NCBI RefSeq assembly: GCF_000305775.1
Contig: NC_018866.1
Span: 2,127,001-2,191,000, forward strand
Source: Dehalobacter sp. DCA
GTDB taxonomy: Bacteria > Bacillota > Desulfitobacteriia > Desulfitobacteriales > Syntrophobotulaceae
Length of the DNA: 64,000 nt
Direction: 5' to 3'
Every line of letters begins with the position of its first letter. Positions within the stretch are counted from its first letter, which is position 1. Position numbers and translations under genes: made by a program. Below are positions 60,426-64,000 of this stretch, piece by piece. Below the pieces are notes generated by a model, which made no database searches, was not told the origin of the DNA, and was given only the letters and a program-made list of their open reading frames with translations.

Positions 60426-61421
60426 CTATTTTTGCGTACTTTTTTCTAAACCATCGGCGATTTTTTCAATAATTTGTCCTTCAATACATTCTTTGGCTAC
60501 ACGAACAGCATTAAAAATAGCATTTTCTTTGGAACTTCCGTGACAGATAATACTCGTACCGTCCACTCCGAGAAGCGGGGCCCCACCGTACTCAGAATAA
60601 TCCAGCATGTGTGCAATTTCTTTCAATCCGGGTTTAACCAGTATTGCTCCTATTTTCCTGATAGTGCTAGCTGTAATTTTTTGCTTAATCAGCTGGAAAA
60701 GCGATGATGACATTCCTTCAATGGTTTTTAGTACAATGTTGCCGACAAAAGCATCACAGACAATGACATCTGCAGTCCCATAGGGAATGTCCCTGCCTTC
60801 AATATTTCCGGCAAAATTCAGGGAAGATTGTTTTAGCAGGTCATAAGCAGCCTGAACAAGTTCGTTCCCTTTGCCCTCTTCACTGCCGATATTCAGCAAG
60901 GCGACCTTGGGACTTTTAAGCCCCAGAATCTTTTCGGCGTAGATACTTCCCATCATCGCATACTGCAGAAGATTTTCCGGTTTGGCATCCGGATTGGCAC
61001 CGACATCGAGCAGCAGCTTTCCGCCTTGAAGCGTCGGTAGGACCGTGCAGATTGCAGGCCGGTTAATTCCTTTAATTCTGCCTAAGCCCAGCAAAGCTGA
61101 AGCCATCTGTGCTCCGGTGCTGCCTGCTGACACCAGAGCATCCGCATATCCTTCCTTCACGAGTCTCGTGGCGACAACAATAGAGGCATCTTTTTTCTTC
61201 TTAATCGCAGCGGCCGGATGTTCATCCATCTCAATGACTTCGGAACATTCATAAATCTCAATAGTGCTTTTTAAGTCTTCAGGTATATGTAAGTCTATCT
61301 TATCTTTCTGTCCGACAAGGATGATCTGGATATCCGGAAGAATCTTGGCCGCTTTTAAGGCGCCTTTGACAATCTCTCCGGGCGCATGATCTCCGCCCAT
61401 GGCATCAACGGCGATTTTCAT
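60426..61421 (-). CDS. plsX: Phosphate acyltransferase PlsX
   Basis: Makes acyl-phosphate from acyl-ACP, the first step toward phosphatidic acid in Firmicutes. The 331 residues start MKIAVDAMGGDHAPGEIVKG, typical of the family. They include VSAGSTGAQMASALLGLGRI, LLDVGANPDAKPENL, and GGAPLLGVDGTSIICHGSS. AGGAGG lies 10 nt before ATG 61421, while the upstream ATG at 61430 is too close to it. It follows rpmF, and acpP lies downstream. Confidence 0.97.
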   Translation of the reverse strand: MKIAVDAMGGDHAPGEIVKGALKAAKILPDIQIILVGQKDKIDLHIPEDLKSTIEIYECSEVIEMDEHPAAAIKKKKDASIVVATRLVKEGYADALVSAGSTGAQMASALLGLGRIKGINRPAICTVLPTLQGGKLLLDVGANPDAKPENLLQYAMMGSIYAEKILGLKSPKVALLNIGSEEGKGNELVQAAYDLLKQSSLNFAGNIEGRDIPYGTADVIVCDAFVGNIVLKTIEGMSSSLFQLIKQKITASTIRKIGAILVKPGLKEIAHMLDYSEYGGAPLLGVDGTSIICHGSSKENAIFNAVRVAKECIEGQIIEKIADGLEKSTQK

Positions 61422-61454
61422 CCACGACATACCTCCTTTCTCTCATTATATACA

Positions 61455-61475
61455 GAAAACTTGGCTGACGCCAAG
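61455..61475 (-). terminator. Small hairpin after rpmF
   Basis: CTTGGC-GTCA-GCCAAG is followed by TTTTCTG on the minus strand, in the gap between rpmF and plsX. The same GCCAAGTTTTCT or CCAAGTTTTCT string recurs in two other operon gaps of the window (near 45697 and 53455). Confidence 0.55.
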
Positions 61476-61507
61476 CTTTGATCTGTTTTTTCGAGTACTC
61501 TAACTTA

Positions 61508-61687
61508 TTATTCACCCATAGAGATGACTTCTTTGCCATTGTAATAGCCGCAGTTCGCACAAATATGATGCTGAAGCTTCTGTTGATGGCACTGGGGGCA
61601 TTCCACAAGATTAGGAACGGACAGCTTATCCATTGCTCTGCGCCTGCGGACTCTAGATTTGGATTGTTTATTTTGATGAACACCCAT
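61508..61687 (-). CDS. rpmF: 50S ribosomal protein L32
   Basis: Large-subunit protein of 59 residues (MGVHQNKQSKSRVRRRRAMD...). The zinc ribbon is present in the CxxC form, as CPQCHQQ and ICANCGYY. It is too short for most automatic frame calls but is clear here. It starts at the ATG at 61685-61687 with a GGGGGTGTAATATC site, 5 bp after yceD, in the usual yceD-rpmF-plsX order. Confidence 0.97.
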   Translation of the reverse strand: MGVHQNKQSKSRVRRRRAMDKLSVPNLVECPQCHQQKLQHHICANCGYYNGKEVISMGE

Positions 61688-61692
61688 TGATA

Positions 61693-62205
61693 TTACACCC
61701 CCTTATTCCATTTGGATAATATTTCTAAGCGAGGATCAATATCCTCAGTGGAGCACGAACAAGGATTCACATTGCGGTCAGCACCGCATTTCAGACAGAG
61801 CCCCCTGCAGTCTTCAGAACATAAGAACTTTAAAGGAAGCTGCAGCAGCATATGCTCTACAATCCTGTCGTCAATCGGGAATTCGTCCTTTTCAAAAACC
61901 AGTATGCTGTCGTCTTTGGCTTCAGAAGCAAATTCTGCCGGGACCCATTCGTCTTCAAAAACAATCTTCAGATTATACGGAAATTCTTTCAGACATCTGG
62001 AACAACTAACAGCAATCACAGACGATATTTTCCCATTCACCAAGAGTGATTTACCAACATTTTCAGCTTTTAATTCCACTTCAAGCGGGGATAAGAAACG
62101 ATAAGACTCATTTCCGAGCTGCAAAGGTGGAAAATTTTCTTCATTAAAACTAAAAGTTTTTGACCCACCCTCGGCCCGCCTTAATTGAAAAACATTGACG
62201 ATCAC
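61693..62205 (-). CDS. yceD: YceD family (DUF177) protein
   Basis: Protein of about 170 residues found before rpmF in most bacteria; linked to 23S rRNA accumulation in plants and E. coli. Typical segments are the four cysteines VSCSRCLKEF and CSEDCRGLCLKCGADRNVNP, and the closing DPRLEILSKW. GAGGTG lies 7 nt before GTG 62205, which I prefer to the TTG at 62211. A consensus promoter lies just upstream. Confidence 0.92.
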   Translation of the reverse strand: MIVNVFQLRRAEGGSKTFSFNEENFPPLQLGNESYRFLSPLEVELKAENVGKSLLVNGKISSVIAVSCSRCLKEFPYNLKIVFEDEWVPAEFASEAKDDSILVFEKDEFPIDDRIVEHMLLQLPLKFLCSEDCRGLCLKCGADRNVNPCSCSTEDIDPRLEILSKWNKGV

Positions 62206-62235
62206 CAGCAATCACCTCGATATGCAACAACTGTA

Positions 62236-62264
62236 ATTATAGTTATCACTTTTTTCTTTGTCAA
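62236..62264 (-). promoter_or_regulatory. Consensus sigma-A promoter of yceD-rpmF-plsX
   Basis: On the minus strand, a perfect TTGACA (62264-62259), a 17-nt spacer and a perfect TATAAT (62241-62236). The predicted start of the mRNA is about 25 nt before yceD and just after ackA, so this operon is transcribed on its own. Confidence 0.9.
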
Positions 62265-62271
62265 GAAAGGA

Positions 62272-63474
62272 TTACATCTTCTGGATGATTTCCTCAGTAT
62301 CCAAGGCAATCATAAGTTCTTCGTTTGTCGGGATGACCATCACCTTGCATCTGGCTCCCCACTTGGAAATGTCCACTTCTTGCCCTCCGGCCGCTTCATT
62401 TTTCTCATCGTCAATACTGACACCGATGCAGCCCAGCGTATCACAGATCGACCGGCGAATTAAAGGAGAGTTTTCTCCCAGTCCGGCTGTAAATATGATC
62501 CCGTCGACGCCGTCTAGAATTGCAGTATAGGCACCAATGTATTTTTTAACGTCATGAACAAAAACATCCAGGGCAAGCTGGGCACGGTAATTGCCTTCGT
62601 CAGCAGCTTTCTGTAAATCGCGAAAATCACTGCTGACTCCCGAAAGGCCAAGTACGCCGCTTTTCTTGTTTAACAGCGCATTGACTGCGTCCCCGGAGAT
62701 CTTTTCTTTTTTCATGATAAACGGAACAATGGCCGGATCAAGATCCCCCGACCGGGTGCCCATCATCAGCCCCTCCAGCGGTGTGAACCCCATGGAATTT
62801 TCGACTGATTTTCCGTTTTTTATGGCCGTAAGCGAAGATCCGTTACCCAGATGACAGCTGATCAGCTTTAACTTTTCCAGCGGTTTGTCCATGATTACTG
62901 CGGCCCGCTGGCTGACATACTTATGGGAGGTTCCATGGAAACCATATCTGCGGATCTTGTACTTTTCATACAGCTCGTAAGGTATCCCGTAGATATAAGC
63001 CTCCGGAGGCATCGTTTGATGGAAAGCCGTATCAAACACGGCAACCTGTGGTGTCTTGGGCATCATCTGTTCGCAAGCAATAATTCCTGCCAGGTTAGCT
63101 GGATTATGAAGCGGTCCAAGTTCAAAACACTCTTCAACCGCCTGTTTGACCTCTTCATTCACAAGCACGGAGCCGGACACTTTTTCTCCACCATGGAGCA
63201 CTCTGTGCCCTACAGCATCAATTTCTTCCAGTGACGTTAAAACACCAAAATTCGGATCGATCACAGCCTGTAAAACCAATTTGATCGCAGCTGTATGATC
63301 CGGCAAATCAGCAACAATGACCTCTTTTTCTCCACCTTTCGGACGATGAGTAAGCATCGCTCCGGGAAGCCCGATTCTTTCCACCAGGCCTTTTGCCATC
63401 GCACTCTTCGTTTCCATATCCATCATCTGGTATTTGAGCGATGAGCTGCCGCAATTTAGCACGAGAATCTTCAC
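62272..63474 (-). CDS. ackA: Acetate kinase
   Basis: Converts acetyl phosphate and ADP to acetate and ATP, a main ATP-yielding step in anaerobes. The 400 residues carry family motifs: MKILVLNCGSSSLKYQ, VGHRVLHGGEK (catalytic His region), VFDTAFHQTMPPEAYIYGIP, RRYGFHGTSHKYV, HLGNGSSLTAI and GIIFTAGLGENSP. The usual partner pta is not visible within the window. It is divergent from ylbJ. Confidence 0.98.
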   Translation of the reverse strand: MKILVLNCGSSSLKYQMMDMETKSAMAKGLVERIGLPGAMLTHRPKGGEKEVIVADLPDHTAAIKLVLQAVIDPNFGVLTSLEEIDAVGHRVLHGGEKVSGSVLVNEEVKQAVEECFELGPLHNPANLAGIIACEQMMPKTPQVAVFDTAFHQTMPPEAYIYGIPYELYEKYKIRRYGFHGTSHKYVSQRAAVIMDKPLEKLKLISCHLGNGSSLTAIKNGKSVENSMGFTPLEGLMMGTRSGDLDPAIVPFIMKKEKISGDAVNALLNKKSGVLGLSGVSSDFRDLQKAADEGNYRAQLALDVFVHDVKKYIGAYTAILDGVDGIIFTAGLGENSPLIRRSICDTLGCIGVSIDDEKNEAAGGQEVDISKWGARCKVMVIPTNEELMIALDTEEIIQKM

Positions 63475-63704
63475 AAATTACACTCCTTTACTCTCTTCCA
63501 CCAATCAAGATACATTGCCTATATAATATTGTATTTTTTTCTCTTTCTTATCTTTGTATACTCCGGTTATATAAATCACATATAGGAATACCCTAAATAT
63601 GAGTGAAATAAAATAAACAATATATGAACTGATTATAAAGAGTCTATCATATCTTTGTGCCCTGTCAACCCCATTTTGGTGTTCCATTCTAAATACGCTA
63701 AAGG

Positions 63705-64000
63705 ATGGTGACGACTGCCTTGCCATTCCTGAGAATCCTGCTCTTTTTAATACTTGCCGCCTGTATGTTCATTTATCCTCAGGAAGTATTGAGTTCTGCC
63801 TCCAAAGGCTTAACGCTTTGGGTAAATTATATCTTGCCGGCCTTATTTCCATTCTTCATTGTCTCTGAACTTCTTCTGCAGCTTGGCCTGGTCAACTTTC
63901 TAGGAGTCTTGCTCGAACCACTGATGCGTCCTGTTTTCCGTCTGCCGGGCAAAGCCTCTTTTGTTTTGGCCATGACACATACTTCGGGGATTCCGATTGG
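63705..64000 (+). CDS. ylbJ: Sporulation integral membrane protein YlbJ (partial)
   Basis: The window ends inside this gene; 98 residues are visible. Hydrophobic helices LRILLFLILAACMFIY and LPALFPFFIVSELLLQLGLV, plus the motif LLEPLMRPVFRLPGKASFVLA split as LLEPLMRPVF and GKASFVLAM, match YlbJ, a mother-cell protein needed for spore cortex formation in Bacillus. The start is either ATG 63705 or GTG 63708, with AAGGA close by. It lies divergently from ackA, near the conserved yceD-rpmF-plsX group. Confidence 0.85.
   Translation, partial: MVTTALPFLRILLFLILAACMFIYPQEVLSSASKGLTLWVNYILPALFPFFIVSELLLQLGLVNFLGVLLEPLMRPVFRLPGKASFVLAMTHTSGIPI

Noticed and set aside
63505-63726. 73-residue open frame upstream of ackA
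   Set aside because: It is low in complexity, overlaps the start of ylbJ and lacks a ribosome site.

Overview
The window looks like a chromosomal segment of an anaerobic, spore-forming, hydrogen-oxidising Firmicute. The Desulfitobacterium/Dehalobacter/Desulfosporosinus group (Peptococcaceae in the broad sense) fits best. Pointers are an alpha/beta-type spore protein, YlbJ, a forespore-type promoter in front of ku, CodY, YlxM, an uptake [NiFe] hydrogenase, a Tat-exported fumarate-reductase-like flavoprotein next to a CprK/FNR-like regulator, and AGGAGG-type ribosome binding sites. The genus assignment is inference. No rRNA, tRNA, CRISPR array, prophage or intact insertion sequence was seen.

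Layout. 0-11 kb (minus strand): tsf, rpsB, a small membrane protein, codY, hslU, hslV, xerC, trmFO, topA, dprA. 11-14.9 kb is accessory: a DUF2922/DUF1659 pair, a DUF3102 protein, an orphan HicB-like antitoxin, an XRE regulator/membrane protein pair with a 19-bp perfect operator, and degenerate repeats that may be insertion sequence remnants. 14.9-28.7 kb: an Rh-type ammonium channel, an endonuclease IV-like protein, serA with an attenuator-like leader, an NlpC/P60 protein, a spore protein, a nitronate monooxygenase-like enzyme, Ku plus a two-gene LigD (end joining), prfC, and a CadA-type P-type ATPase with its ArsR repressor. 28.8-38 kb: hydrogenase genes, a VanY-like peptidase, yraN, and a Tat-flavoprotein/ferredoxin/membrane-anchor operon with a Crp/Fnr regulator and the remains of a second one. 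38-64 kb is mostly housekeeping: comM, a tiny LysM protein, rnhB, ylqF, rplS, a sulfide:quinone-reductase-like flavoprotein, trmD, rimM, khpA, rpsP, ffh, ylxM, a GGDEF-EAL protein, the methylthioadenosine salvage genes, ftsY, smc, rnc, acpP, plsX, rpmF, yceD, ackA and the start of ylbJ.

Main discovery candidate. The flavoprotein at 42309-43454 (-) appears to stop at an in-frame TGA, but the same frame continues for 49 codons that read as the C-terminus expected for the sulfide:quinone oxidoreductase family. The TGA lies where the family has its second redox-active cysteine. Three bases after it is a 15+4+15 hairpin with a GGTC loop, at the spacing expected of a bacterial SECIS element. I propose a selenocysteine-containing SQR-like enzyme (Cys154/Sec332).

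Second candidate: five copies (plus a remnant) of a 105-107 bp palindromic repeat with GTCT...AGAC ends. Both its outer arms and its inner hairpin differ between copies by compensatory changes. Third: the hydrogenase small subunit has Asp in place of one proximal-cluster cysteine (C20-x-x-D23) and no Tat signal, which recalls the 3Cys1Asp cluster of actinobacterial-type [NiFe] hydrogenases.

The usual Firmicutes gene order around rplS-ylqF-rnhB-yraN-comM-dprA-topA is split here. yraN and comM are inverted and separated by about 4 kb of flavoprotein/regulator genes, and some 22 kb lies between dprA and yraN. This interval looks like a place where accessory genes collect.
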